This document shows positions 13,430 to 23,052 of a DNA stretch of 27,500 nucleotides, piece after piece. Position numbers and translations under genes: made by a program. Position 1 is the stretch's first letter. The number at the start of each line of letters is the position of its first letter. Source of the DNA: Bolinopsis microptera (lineage: Eukaryota; Ctenophora; Tentaculata; Lobata; Bolinopsidae). Below the pieces are notes generated by a model. The model had not been told where the DNA came from. It ran no database searches and worked only from the letters and a program-made list of their open reading frames with translations. The DNA is taken from NCBI RefSeq assembly GCF_026151205.1, contig NC_087084.1:13812235-13839734 (forward strand), given 5' to 3'.

Positions 13430-13795
13430 TGACGTAGCGACATATAGCGCTAGATAGCGACATCTAGCGCTAAATAGCCTGGACTGTCACGACCCAAAAT
13501 TCTTCGCTATTTAGCGCTATCTAACGCTATTTAGCGCTATCTAACGCTATCTAGCGCTATATGTCGCAACGACATCTGACGCTATATAGCGCTATCTGGC
13601 GCTATATAGCGCTAGATAGCGTGAACTGTCGTAAACTGACTTATCCCGCTATCCAGCGCTTGATGTCGCCTGCGTCAGATGTCGTCGCGACAGATGTCGT
13701 CAGATGACGTCAGATATCGCTAGATGGCGTCAGATAGCGTCAGATGTCGCGGCAACATATGACGCTAGATGACGCTAGATGTCGTCCCTAGAATT
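13430..13795. repeat. Right internal CTAGCG-type array
   Basis: Degenerate 10-bp-unit array (GCTATCTAGC, GCTATTTAGC, GACGTCAGAT and similar) interior to the right TIR. It resembles but does not mirror the left internal array at 10625-10990, so the two arms have diverged or been rearranged outside the shared ends. Confidence 0.85.
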
Positions 13796-14128
13796 TTTAT
13801 GAAAATAGCGCTATCTGTCGCCTGGCGTCAGTGCTGCGTGCTTAGCGTCATCTAGCGTCATCTAGCGTCATATAGCGTCATATAGCGTCATATAGCGTCA
13901 TATAGCGCTAGATAGCGCTAGATAGCGCTAGATAGCGCTAGATAGCGCTAGATAGCGACATTCGAAAGGTGCCGTGCACTTAGCGACAATGTCGCTAATT
14001 GGCTTCATCTAGCGTCATCTAGCGTCATCTAGCGTCATCTATCATCATCTGGCGATATTTCACGCTAGATGACGCTAGATGACGCTAGATGACGTCATAT
14101 GTCGAATTTCAACTATCAGTAAAGGTCC
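13796..14128 (-). repeat. Right terminal inverted repeat
   Basis: Inverted counterpart of 10301-10624, ending at GGTCC 14124-14128. Differences are few: AGCCAATTAGC against CGCCAATAAGC, one more GCTATCTAGC-type unit, and a changed mix of TATATGACGC and TAGATGACGC units. Confidence 0.92.
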
Positions 14129-14136
14129 GGATATAG
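14129..14136. repeat. 8-bp target-site duplication, right
   Basis: GGATATAG, identical to 10293-10300, immediately after the right TIR. Penelope copy A coding sequence resumes here. Confidence 0.95.
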
Positions 14137-14996
14137 AGCTTTCACGTCCATCGTGAATAAAAGGTCCCTTTCATCTAAAACAAGGTCTTTGATTTGACGT
14201 AGAAAATCACTGGTGTCTTTTATATATTCATCGTTTGAGTAGTTCCGTGAAACCTGTCCGAAGTGATGGGCTATGTATTTCTCCAGCCTCATTGTGGGGG
14301 ACTGTGTTAGAGCGTGTACCAATCTTGAGGGAGGGATCTTTTTGTCTCTGATTTGTTCCGCTTCTAGTTTGTGAATTTTGAATAGAGGGTAAGGAATACC
14401 AGTTGTTGTCTTAAAACATGTTTTCCTAAGTTTTCCACCCCGTTCCGTGTATCCAGTGATGGTTTCTAAAATTTTGCTGTTAAAAGAGCCTCCGCTGATT
14501 AATCTCTCAATCATGGACCTCTGCTGTTGAAGTATTTGGTCGTTAGGGTCTGTAACTAGTTTGTTGTAACTATCTGATTTACTGAGTTCTGAACTGATAG
14601 CCGTGTCCACATCTCTAGGATTCATAACTAACACACTACCCCCTTTATCTGCTTTCGTGAAAATAAGTTTCCCCAGTCTAACCATACTCTTGCACCAATT
14701 CTGTCCTCTGATTTCAACTGTAGTGAGATTGGATGGTGGTGTACTGAGTTCGAGTTGGTCCACAAATTGTTTCAGCTCAGTTTTCAACTCTTCAATCCCT
14801 GGTTCTAAATTCTGGGACCATCCTGTTCGTTTGATGTAAAGTGATCTAGGGAAGTCTTCTTGCTGATTGGTATGGTAATCGTCACATTCCTCCCTGTTTT
14901 TGTTGTGATGGGCCCTCCATGCTATGTTTCTAACAAATTCCCTGACATCATAATTAAGTCTGTCTCTGTCTGGTTTTCTTGGTGTGACGAACCCCG

Positions 14997-17072
14997 TTGA
15001 AAACTGAGCTGAAACAATTTGTGGACCAACTCGAACTCAGTACACCACCATCCAATCTCACTACAGTTGAAATCAGAGGACAGAATTGGTGCAAGAGTAT
15101 GGTTAGACTGGGGAAACTTATTTTCACGAAAGCAGATAAAGGGGGTAGTGTGTTAGTTATGAATCCTAGAGATGTGGACACGGCTATCAGTTCAGAACTC
15201 AGTAAATCAGATAGTTACAACAAACTAGTTACAGACCCTAACGACCAAATACTTCAACAGCAGAGGTCCATGATTGAGAGATTAATCAGCGGAGGCTCTT
15301 TTAACAGCAAAATTTTAGAAACCATCACTGGATACACGGAACGGGGTGGAAAACTTAGGAAAACATGTTTTAAGACAACAACTGGTATTCCTTACCCTCT
15401 ATTCAAAATTCACAAACTAGAAGCGGAACAAATCAGAGACAAAAAGATCCCTCCCTCAAGATTGGTACACGCTCTAACACAGTCCCCCACAATGAGGCTG
15501 GAGAAATACATAGCCCATCACTTCGGACAGGTTTCACGGAACTACTCAAACGATGAATATATAAAAGACACCAGTGATTTTCTACGTCAAATCAAAGACC
15601 TTGTTTTAGATGAAAGGGACCTTTTATTCACGATGGACGTGAAAGCTCTATATCCTAGTATGAGGCAGGATATCGTCCGACAGTCGGTTAATGCAGCACT
15701 AGAAGAAGATACAACGCTCGCCCCAAACATCAAATCAGGCATGATGACAAGTATCAACTTTTGTCTACAGAACTCGACACTAGAATACAGAGGAGAGTTT
15801 TTCAGAGCCATCAAAGGTGTTCCAACAGGCGGTTCGATCTCAAGACCTTTAGCAGATACATTTCTGAAATTTTTGAAGATTTTCCTAAAAGAGAACATCG
15901 ACAACTGGGACTTATTTGTTAAACTCTGGAAACGTTACATCGACGATATTTTTGGTATATGGTCAGGGACAGAAGAAGAGTTCTACGATTTTGTCAAACT
16001 ACTCAATAGTAAAGCTGCAGCATATGGGATAGAATTCACTGAGGAAATAGGCAGGGAACTTAGCTTCCTGGATGTTTTAGTTAAAATAAGGCAGTCAGAG
16101 AATGGGACTTTCGGTATAGCGACATCATTATACCAGAAACCAACAGATAACAGATCATTTTTACAAAGGAATAGCTACCACCCTCCTCATGTATTCAAAA
16201 GCGTCCCGTATTCACAACTACTACGAGCAAGAACCATATGCTCAGACGAGAAAGCATTTGATAAAGCAGCTAAAGACATAATTTCGGACCTGAAGAAAAG
16301 TGGCTATGATGAGCAGGAACTTAAGATTGTCCTAGAAAAGGTGAATTTGGTAGATAGGAATGAACGTCTGAAACCTAAGAAAACGGATGTAGAGAAAAAG
16401 GAGGAAACCTCTACTAATTTGATACTATCTGCCCAATACTGCAAAGAACTAAAAGACCTCAGAATGTTCCTAGAATCTAAGAAACAGACTATCGAACACA
16501 TAATTGGTGAGAACGTATCCATCACTATCGCAAATAGAAGAGGCAGTAACATAAGTGACCAACTCTTCAAACGAAGAAAATTCGCCACTACACCAGCAGA
16601 ATACGTGAAACAGTCTAGAAGAGACAACAACACCTCATCACAAGCATGTAAAAGACCAAGATGCCTGACTTGCAAACTCACGGAAAACAACGCTGATGGG
16701 AAATTTATTGTTAACAATCAGATATGTGAACTAGATATGAGTTTAAATTGTAGTGATGGGAATGTTATATACGTAGCTCAATGTAAGTTATGTTCAAGCG
16801 GCTTCTATTTTGGCCAGACATGGCTACCCCTCAATATACGCATGAATAACCACAGAGCAGCTTTCAAACCAGAACATTATAATAAGTCATCATTAGCTCT
16901 GCACATTCACGATGTGCATTATGAAATGTTAGATGATAAACTTTCTAGTTTTAACTTTGGGATTATCCGTAAATGCAATAGAGATGACCTGAACATGTTT
17001 GAGGATATGTTTATCGAGAGATTTAAAGCCAGGATAATTGGTTTAAATAGGAGCAAGGTCAGTGGCAATTAA
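14997..17072 (+). CDS. Penelope-like element protein, copy B: reverse transcriptase + GIY-YIG endonuclease, 5'-truncated
   Basis: Open frame of 691 codons from TTG 14997 to TAA 17070-17072. The TTG is only where the truncated frame begins: copy A shows that the coding region continues upstream, so the true start is missing. Visible landmarks: the Penelope-specific DKG motif (KADKGGS, residues 45-51); RT motif A with D214 (FTMDVKALYP); GVPTGGSIS (274-282); catalytic YIDD (314-317); SFLDV (356-360). A basic linker has the Cys cluster CKRPRCLTC. The C-terminal GIY-YIG domain (about 588-690) shows IYV 591-593, YFGQT 604-608, R615, H619 and a plausible metal-binding E669. Such proteins nick DNA and copy their RNA at the cut. 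All core catalytic residues are present, but without the N-terminus and a 5' promoter activity is uncertain. The 3' UTR continues to 17395. Confidence 0.9.
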   Translation: MKTELKQFVDQLELSTPPSNLTTVEIRGQNWCKSMVRLGKLIFTKADKGGSVLVMNPRDVDTAISSELSKSDSYNKLVTDPNDQILQQQRSMIERLISGGSFNSKILETITGYTERGGKLRKTCFKTTTGIPYPLFKIHKLEAEQIRDKKIPPSRLVHALTQSPTMRLEKYIAHHFGQVSRNYSNDEYIKDTSDFLRQIKDLVLDERDLLFTMDVKALYPSMRQDIVRQSVNAALEEDTTLAPNIKSGMMTSINFCLQNSTLEYRGEFFRAIKGVPTGGSISRPLADTFLKFLKIFLKENIDNWDLFVKLWKRYIDDIFGIWSGTEEEFYDFVKLLNSKAAAYGIEFTEEIGRELSFLDVLVKIRQSENGTFGIATSLYQKPTDNRSFLQRNSYHPPHVFKSVPYSQLLRARTICSDEKAFDKAAKDIISDLKKSGYDEQELKIVLEKVNLVDRNERLKPKKTDVEKKEETSTNLILSAQYCKELKDLRMFLESKKQTIEHIIGENVSITIANRRGSNISDQLFKRRKFATTPAEYVKQSRRDNNTSSQACKRPRCLTCKLTENNADGKFIVNNQICELDMSLNCSDGNVIYVAQCKLCSSGFYFGQTWLPLNIRMNNHRAAFKPEHYNKSSLALHIHDVHYEMLDDKLSSFNFGIIRKCNRDDLNMFEDMFIERFKARIIGLNRSKVSGN

Positions 17073-17293
17073 TGTTATCTTTGGTTCAGGTCACACCTCA
17101 CGTTCTATCACTGGGTATACGGCTATATTTTCCGCTTCCTAGCTCTCACTTTTGTACACCGAGTTTACTCTTTGTTTCTTTTTCTGCCCCATGAGTTTGT
17201 AACTTTACAATGGATTTTCAGATTAATTAACCGTATGTTTACTAATATGACATATTCTTCTGATATCAGTTTATTAAATTTTTGACTTCTGCT

Positions 17294-17355
17294 AGGTGAC
17301 ACTCCTGTGGATGGCCCTCAAAGGCCGAAACTAGTTGAGTCTTCAGCAGATCACC
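17294..17355 (+). ncRNA. Hammerhead-ribozyme-like motif in the Penelope 3' UTR, copy B
   Basis: Elements in order: GGTGA 17295-17299 pairing with TCACC 17351-17355 (stem I); core box CTGTGGA 17305-17311; stem II GGCC 17313-17316 / GGCC 17323-17326 with a CTCAAA loop; GAAA 17327-17330; a 3-bp stem III (ACT 17330-17332 with AGT 17338-17340); cleavage-type C at 17341. Penelope elements are known to carry hammerhead motifs. Here the invariant A of CUGANGA is U and there is one extra base before stem II, so this looks like a degenerate version. Confidence 0.5.
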
Positions 17356-17395
17356 CTGGAATACGTCGTATCATTTGTTTGATGACACTTAACTA

Positions 17396-17413
17396 TATAT
17401 ACTCTTAATACTT
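17396..17413. repeat. Right copy of the 18-bp direct repeat flanking the Penelope composite
   Basis: TATATACTCTTAATACTT, identical to 8425-8442. It lies 21 bp beyond the stop codon of the minus-strand peptide gene. Confidence 0.7.
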
Positions 17414-17433
17414 TACCGTTTGTACGGACGGGA

Positions 17434-17628
17434 TCACTCATGGGGATCACTGGAATCAGCTGACCGTTTATAGAAACCCGAACCCTGAAGATCACTGGGA
17501 TCAGCAGATCGTCTATAGAAACCCGGAGGCTGAAGATCACTGGGATCAGCTGATCGTTTGAACAGAGTCTGACACTGAGTCAGAGCGATCAGTCCTAGCA
17601 CTAGTAGAAAACATAATACTTTTGTCAT
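17434..17628 (-). CDS. Secreted repeat-peptide (neuropeptide-like) precursor, 64 aa
   Basis: ATG at 17626-17628, TGA at 17434-17436. Residues 1 to about 18-20 form a classic signal peptide (MTKVLCFLLVLGLIALTQC). The remainder is QTLF-KR, then SADPSDLQPPGFY-RR, SADPSDLQGSGFY-KR and SADSSDPHE: two near-identical 13-residue peptides and one partial repeat, separated by the dibasic sites KR, RR, KR. This layout is diagnostic of prohormone-convertase-processed secretory peptides such as neuropeptides. The peptides end in Tyr, with no Gly for amidation. The frame is open farther upstream, but this Met is chosen because it places the hydrophobic segment at the N-terminus. I do not recognise the peptide; an antimicrobial or venom-type role cannot be excluded. 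The Penelope insertion begins 21 bp after the stop. Confidence 0.65.
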   Translation of the reverse strand: MTKVLCFLLVLGLIALTQCQTLFKRSADPSDLQPPGFYRRSADPSDLQGSGFYKRSADSSDPHE

Positions 17629-18179
17629 TGCTGCGGGTATGGTATTTTTAAAAGATAAAAATAATAGGTTACGAATATGACAATACTTAAATAGTTCAAC
17701 GTTTTTTACAAATATCAATCGATATCAGATAAAAATAAGATTTAAAAAAAGTAAATACGGAGTTAAGAGACTGAAACCTGGTAAAAGGAACAGAACTGAA
17801 AGTTAAAGCCCTGATAAAGCAAATACCATGACCACCGTGTTTTAAGGAGAAATCAGTCGTATCAGAAGTCGTTCAAAAGGTTCATTTTTAGATCAAAATA
17901 TTCTATTCTATTGTTAAAGATGAAAAGGAAAAAAGCAACCGGCTGATAAAATTTACGGAAAAAACCCGGAAATCGACATAATATTTAGGTGTCTAAAAAC
18001 CATGTGTTAATAGAGATCTAAAATTTTTACAGTCTGGGCGAGAGTCATGAAAAAATAATCATTCGTTGAAATATCGTCCCAGAGTCTTAAACAAAGAACT
18101 TAAACTTAAAGAGAACTGAATGTTAGTGAACTGGAAGTGGAGCAGCTATATATAATTTAAGGACAGCTGTGCTCATCTT

Positions 18180-18480
18180 ATTTGGTCTCAACATTCCTCC
18201 TTATCTGCTTACTTGTATCAAGATATATATATTCTGTAGTCTTGTAAGCTTGTAGTTTAAGTGTAGTTAAACTGTGCTAAACTTCATTCTGTTACTATGA
18301 TCTGTGATAAATTTAAATTTGTAAATGTTCAAGTGAAATAAGGCCGTCCTAAATAAGAATTCCACTGTAGTTTGCTTGCATCAAGAATCAAAATATCTTA
18401 CTAGCTTGTATCAAGATGTAATTTATAGTATGGTACTGGTAGGTATAAACTGTGCTATACTTCAGTCTGTTACTGGTCCG
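18180..18480 (+). repeat. Dispersed repeat related to 6140-6440
   Basis: Shares CAACATTCCTCCTT, then TATCAAGATATA, GTAGTTAAACT(G/A)TGCT and AAATTTAAA in the same order as 6140-6440. It contains an internal partial repetition (18216-18300 against 18410-18490). Class unknown. Confidence 0.55.
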
Positions 18481-19034
18481 TTATAAGTTTTAAAAGGAAT
18501 TCAAAGTGGTTGTATACGAACTGAACTCATCTGACAGATACAGTGTATTTAGTAGCCAGGTAGTAGTGAAATTATAGGCATAAAACAATTCTTACTTAAG
18601 CTTTCATATAGAAAGAGCCTCCATACACCGTGTCACGTAGCATATAAACACAATTTGTCCACCGCGCGGCGCGCTTGCAATAAACTCAATTTAAGCTCCG
18701 ATTTGTGACCGAAATGGGCAATGATATGTTTGATCATGCAACGCATGGTAATTAGCTAATTGAATTTCCGGCACCAGATTGCATATTATAGTTATATACT
18801 CGAGTGTCACATATTTTAATTATGTCACAAAAATGATACACACTTACTTATTTTATTTATAATTATTTGCTGTTTTAGCTGCGCTGCAGCAGGGCCATCA
18901 ATACTGAAATGACCACCATTATGCTTTACTTTGGACAACCATGGCTATATACTTATAGTTACGGCATGTAACCGGCACTTACAGGAAACCGAAGAATCAA
19001 GTCTAAGGCGACGGTTAAGGTGTAACCGTGTTAT

Positions 19035-19115
19035 ACCAGTACCATGCACACTTCTTTCGCTGTATTGATCATGTACAGCTCTTCATTTAACCCTCACACA
19101 CGATTTCTCGATCAT
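19035..19115 (-). repeat. SINE fragment on the minus strand
   Basis: Read on the minus strand, ATCGAGAAATCGTGTGTGAG followed by GGTTAAATGAAGAGCTGT and ATCAATACAGCGA matches the body of the SINE at 21172-21232 with several substitutions. Head and tail are missing. Confidence 0.7.
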
Positions 19116-19570
19116 GTAACTTGTAACATGTAATGCCTGTAACTTCGCGACGGAAGTATCTAGCAGCTGGAAAAGAACCACAGTGCTAGAGATCATGACC
19201 TGGCTTTCCTCGACAAGAGTATTTCAGTCTCCTGCTAATAAGAGAGACAAGGTGAAATGGCCGGCGTCCAAATGATGATCAATGGAGTAAGTTTGATGAG
19301 TGTGTGGTAGAGAAGTTTGCGGTGGTTCTCAAGCGAACACCATTTCAGATGATCAATGACATGGTGTCTTTATTTATATAATACTTTTTAAAGGTAAACA
19401 GCTTCAACTTTCATATTTAACTTTCATTTTTATAGTGATACTCTTACCTGCGGACTGCAGGCTTTTCTGTTCATAAACAGTATAACTTATTCATATCATA
19501 TCAAACCCAAGTAAAGATCTTGGAAAACAAACGCATAATTTTCATACATCATAAATTAGCAAAATTTTAA

Positions 19571-20193
19571 TCATTTATTCGACTCATTATCGGATAATAA
19601 TTGTCTGAATCTGATTTTATTTACAGCTGAACTCCAACGGACATTCAAGCTAAACTTCAAGCTCTCAAGCTCTCGTTTGAACACAGTGTTTCTTTTGTAG
19701 TAAATGTATGGATTGACTCCCGAATTTATAAATGCTCCAACAGGAAATAAAGTTAGTAGATATAGCGTCTGTCTGTCACTCAAATACTGAAAAGAGATTT
19801 GTGTTATTCATCACGTCTGCATTTACCATGGAAATGTATTACGAAAGTGGAATGTATGAAGGCAATAATTTTATAACTGAAAAATGTACAAAAACGACAT
19901 AACGTGTTACTATTAGTAATTAGTATTGGTAATTAGTAATTAGTATTGGTAACATTACTATAAGTAACATGTATTGTATGGTCTCTGCTTCTTTTTAGTT
20001 TAGTGCGTGTGGTTTAAAATAAAAGATGTTTTAATTTTGTCTTGGTCTTATATTAATATTGAGTTATACTCTTGTTCATTTTTACACATTTGCTCACATC
20101 ACTCACAGTCAGCCGCTCTGACATGGTTAACCAATAACCACCTTCCTTGTGTTGTTGGTTAATCATATGAGCGGGATATAAATATGGATAGTG

Positions 20194-20224
<31 letters not shown>

Positions 20225-23052
20225 AACAACTCACATCACGGTACTTACATCAAAAGAATAAAAGAATGAAAGTTGATTTATAACATTGATTAGGATTAAC
20301 TTATCAGACCTTATTTAAGCGGACATTTCGTGGACGGACTTAATTTATGGCGGACATAATTATGAACATAATTAAATAATAATTATGAACATAATTAAGC
20401 GACAATTTATATTTTCTTTGAACGTAAGGATAAGTAACAAAACCAGAACGCATAAAACTTTGCTAAAAGCCAACTGTATTTGTTATCACCAAGAGTTATA
20501 GTGACTACTGAGTATACCTTCGTGTATTTCAAAGATTTGTCAATCATTCCAGCAAATATCCACGCGAAGAGTAGAAGCCAGACCAAATAGCAAATCAGGA
20601 AGAGGACCACCATTAGGAGAACAGTCATAGCCCCTCTTTTCCTCCGTTCCAACACCTCACACTCCTTTTTCTCACGCAATCTGAGATACAATGTCAACTT
20701 TATTTGATAATGAATTGCTGTAAAGATATCAAGTTACTAAATAAAAATAGTAACTTCCTTAAAATTTCGTGGTTACTAAACAAATTTTAACCTTTTTTAA
20801 TTAAATTTAGAGAAAGAAAATGATTAAGTTTAAAAGTTGCTTGACCATTGACTACTAAAAAACGTTTATATTAAATTTAAAAATGTACTCGGCATCCGAA
20901 ATATAATTATTTTCCTGATGTTGGATGTAAGAAGTTGATATTGTGCTATGATAGATATCAGATGATATCTTGAAAATATAAGTAGTGAATATACATATTA
21001 TGTATGTCTAAGACGGCCAGGTAGCGTAGTTGGTTGATCATCGGATTTGTAATCGTAAGATTGCGAGTTCGAATCCCACTGCCTGCCTAGTCGTGGGGTG
21101 AGCGTCGTTGACGCTCTGCTAAGGATCCCGAGTGGTCTATGTAGCCCCACGGTTCACTCAGCCGAATGCTCGAGAAATCGGGTGTGAGGGTTAAATGAGG
21201 AGCTGTGCTTGATCAACACAGCGAAGCCTCGGGCGAAGAAAGTGTGGCATAGTGCCTTAACCGTTGCTGGCCTTAGGAACGATCCTTCGGCTTCTTGTAA
21301 AGCTCTTCCTTGAAAGTGCTGGTTTACATTGTAATGCAGGTAATGCCGAAGTAAAATAACAAAGGTGGTCGATTCATTCGATGGCCTTGTTGCGTCGCAA
21401 CGAATCCTCATAAGATAAGATAAGATAATAGACATACATAATATGTATATCCACTACTTATATTTTCATACATTGTTTATCATGCTAATTGTTATCAATT
21501 ATAACAAAGATATGAGACAAAATATTTCAACTAAAACAATTGAAAATACCTATTGCTAGCTTCCCTAATTAATCCTTTGATACTCTTGCTGGTAGATGAT
21601 TTAGCTCGTGAGAGGCGAGATAAGGGCTTCACAATTGATAACCGCATTGGCCGGGGTGTGGCGGAGAAGCTCAAATTACCTGATCAGTTCATAATATAAT
21701 ATTGCAAAATTTATATTATTATTAAAACTTATGAGATATCTATTATCTATATCCACGCGGAGAAGCTTCTCCCATAAAGAGCCCCCCCCCCCCCCCCAAC
21801 TTACCCGCAGAAGTTGTAGCAGGTAGTTACCCCCCCCCCCCCCCCATAAAGGATCTTGAAGGTTTAACAAACAATTTACCCGCAGAAGTTGTAGCAGGTA
21901 GTTGTTCGGACTGACGTCTGGAAGTGGGGGCGGTATATCCTTTCCTTCGGAAGTACGGGCTGGTAAAGAACTCCTCAACTCTCATTACCATGCTCTCGGA
22001 TCTTCTCTTTAGCGCCTACATGATGATGGTGATTTAATTTAATTAATTGGTGATTTAATTTGTGATTTAATTTAATTAATTGGTGATTTAATTTGTGATT
22101 TAATTTAATTAATTGGTGATTCAATTTGTGATCTAATTTAATTAATTGGTAATTTAAACATGGGTTAACACCAGCATTTTAGCATGACTTATATCACCTA
22201 CCCTTCCGTTCACACCGAGAGAGACGGGCGTTGAGGAGGTGTCAGCCTGATCAAACTCGAATGTGAAACGTCTCTGACTGAGTCTCCTCGCACTGACAGG
22301 CAGACTTGGATCTGAGTCGGAATGGAAGGTATCTTCTTGACTGCTCCTGTTCGACGCTGACGAGTCTTAAAAATTGTAGTTGTTATAATTTGCTATCTTG
22401 TGGCGCTGGATTAGATAATTTAGGGCATTAAAATGTGAGCTCAGCCTAGAATGATGTTTCCTGCATTAAGTTTCAGATTGTAACAATCACGCGTCGAAGA
22501 ATAAGGAACGAATTTGAGGTTTACAACTTATAGAGCTGACATAAGTGGACGAAAATCACCTACCCTCAAAATTGAAAGGAGATATAACCATATTTGCTGG
22601 TTTCAGAAAAATCTGATCGTCCTTTTCATCATTTGCGGAACTGTTTGTTCGATCCTTCTCGCTGAAAACTATATTTATACGGCCTGCTCTCACTGAAACA
22701 CACTTTGATTAGCATTGGAATTTTATACCACATCAAGGGCCCAGTCCCCAACTAAACATCCCCAACATCCCATCTTAATTTGACAGAACATGCAGAAATC
22801 CAGACAGGATGCACCTTAACAATTACCGTGATTTTAGATTGGATCCATCCAATTTTGTACCACAAACAAATAATATTACTGAAAGATTACAGAAATTACC
22901 TTATCTGAATTTCTCCTGATAGTGATGTTCTGTAATATCTATCAGTTAACTAACCTGTAGGGAGTGAACTTGATTGTTTGGCTTGAGTAGAACAGCTAGT
23001 GGTACCATTTAGTTTCGGTCTTATGACAAATTGTGATAGCTGCTTTCGCCGC
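19571..23052 (-). CDS. Class A (rhodopsin-like) GPCR, last five exons: ICL3, TM6, TM7
   Basis: Minus-strand exons joined by GT-AG sites with matching phases: 23052-22955, 22365-22202, 22015-21880, 20717-20518, 19786-19571 (TGA). Exons 1-3 encode a long Ser/Arg-rich third intracellular loop of about 130 residues, starting RRKQL as after a TM5. Exon 4 continues with a basic stretch (ERRKRGAMT) into TM6, hydrophobic LLMVVLFLICYLVWLLLFAW. Exon 5 carries TM7 with NSGVNPYIYY, the NPxxY motif, then the helix-8 start KRNTVFKREL. The usual CWxP of TM6 is replaced by CYLV, followed by a W. TM1-TM5 exons are not found between 23053 and the MATE gene, so they lie farther away or are lost. The long loop is like that of aminergic or peptide receptors; the ligand cannot be inferred. 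No stop or frameshift is seen in the five exons. Confidence 0.85.
20191..20226. repeat. (GTGAAA)n hexanucleotide repeat
   Basis: Six perfect GTGAAA units within the last GPCR intron. Confidence 0.95.
20971..21010. repeat. Left arm of a 40-bp inverted repeat around the SINE
   Basis: Begins TGAAAATATAAGTAGTGAAT and is inverted at 21429-21468 with one mismatch (39/40). The inner half (ACATATTATGTATGT) is itself nearly palindromic. Confidence 0.9.
21011..21428 (+). mobile_element. tRNA-derived SINE
   Basis: The head has RNA polymerase III promoter boxes: A-box-like GTAGCGTAGTTGG (21023-21035) and B-box-like GAGTTCGAATCCC (21065-21077), spaced as in a tRNA gene. The anticodon stem does not pair properly, so it is not a functional tRNA. 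A body of about 330 bp follows, with family-specific sequence also found as fragments at 12966 and on the minus strand at 19035. It ends in a (ATAAG)n-type tail at about 21410-21428. It lies in the intron between GPCR exons 3 and 4, in opposite orientation to the receptor. Confidence 0.85.
21429..21468. repeat. Right arm of the 40-bp inverted repeat around the SINE
   Basis: Reverse complement of 20971-21010 apart from one base. The SINE occupies exactly the interval between the arms. Confidence 0.9.
21798..21903 (-). repeat. Duplicated exon end and splice donor in the GPCR gene
   Basis: On the minus strand, AACTACCTGCTACAACTTCT plus GCGGGTAA occurs at the true end of exon 3 (21876-21903) and again in the intron (21799-21828). 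Each is accompanied by a C/G homopolymer nearby. The intronic copy has GTAAGT, a better donor consensus than the GTAAAT of the first copy. Confidence 0.85.
22030..22150. repeat. ~36-bp minisatellite in a GPCR intron
   Basis: About four units of TTTAATTTAATTAATTGGTG plus GATTTAATTTGTGA, with small changes in the last unit. Confidence 0.9.

Larger units (their letters stand above)
17629..19570. other. Intergenic region with dispersed repeats
   Basis: Contains the presumed 5' flank of the minus-strand peptide gene, a dispersed repeat (18180-18480) and a SINE remnant (19035-19115). Otherwise it is AT-rich DNA in which I see no supportable coding exon. Confidence 0.55.

Noticed and set aside
14603-15181. 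Inverted identical ORFs starting MSTSLGF on both sides of 14996
   Set aside because: Antisense shadows of the two Penelope RT copies.
17343-17540. 65-codon minus-strand ORF starting MIFSLRVSIDD
   Set aside because: A shifted frame over the repeat-peptide precursor that runs into the Penelope 3' UTR; it lacks the signal peptide and the dibasic pattern.
21012-21085. Functional tRNA gene
   Set aside because: A- and B-box motifs are present, but the anticodon and acceptor stems do not pair and the sequence continues into a SINE body and tail.
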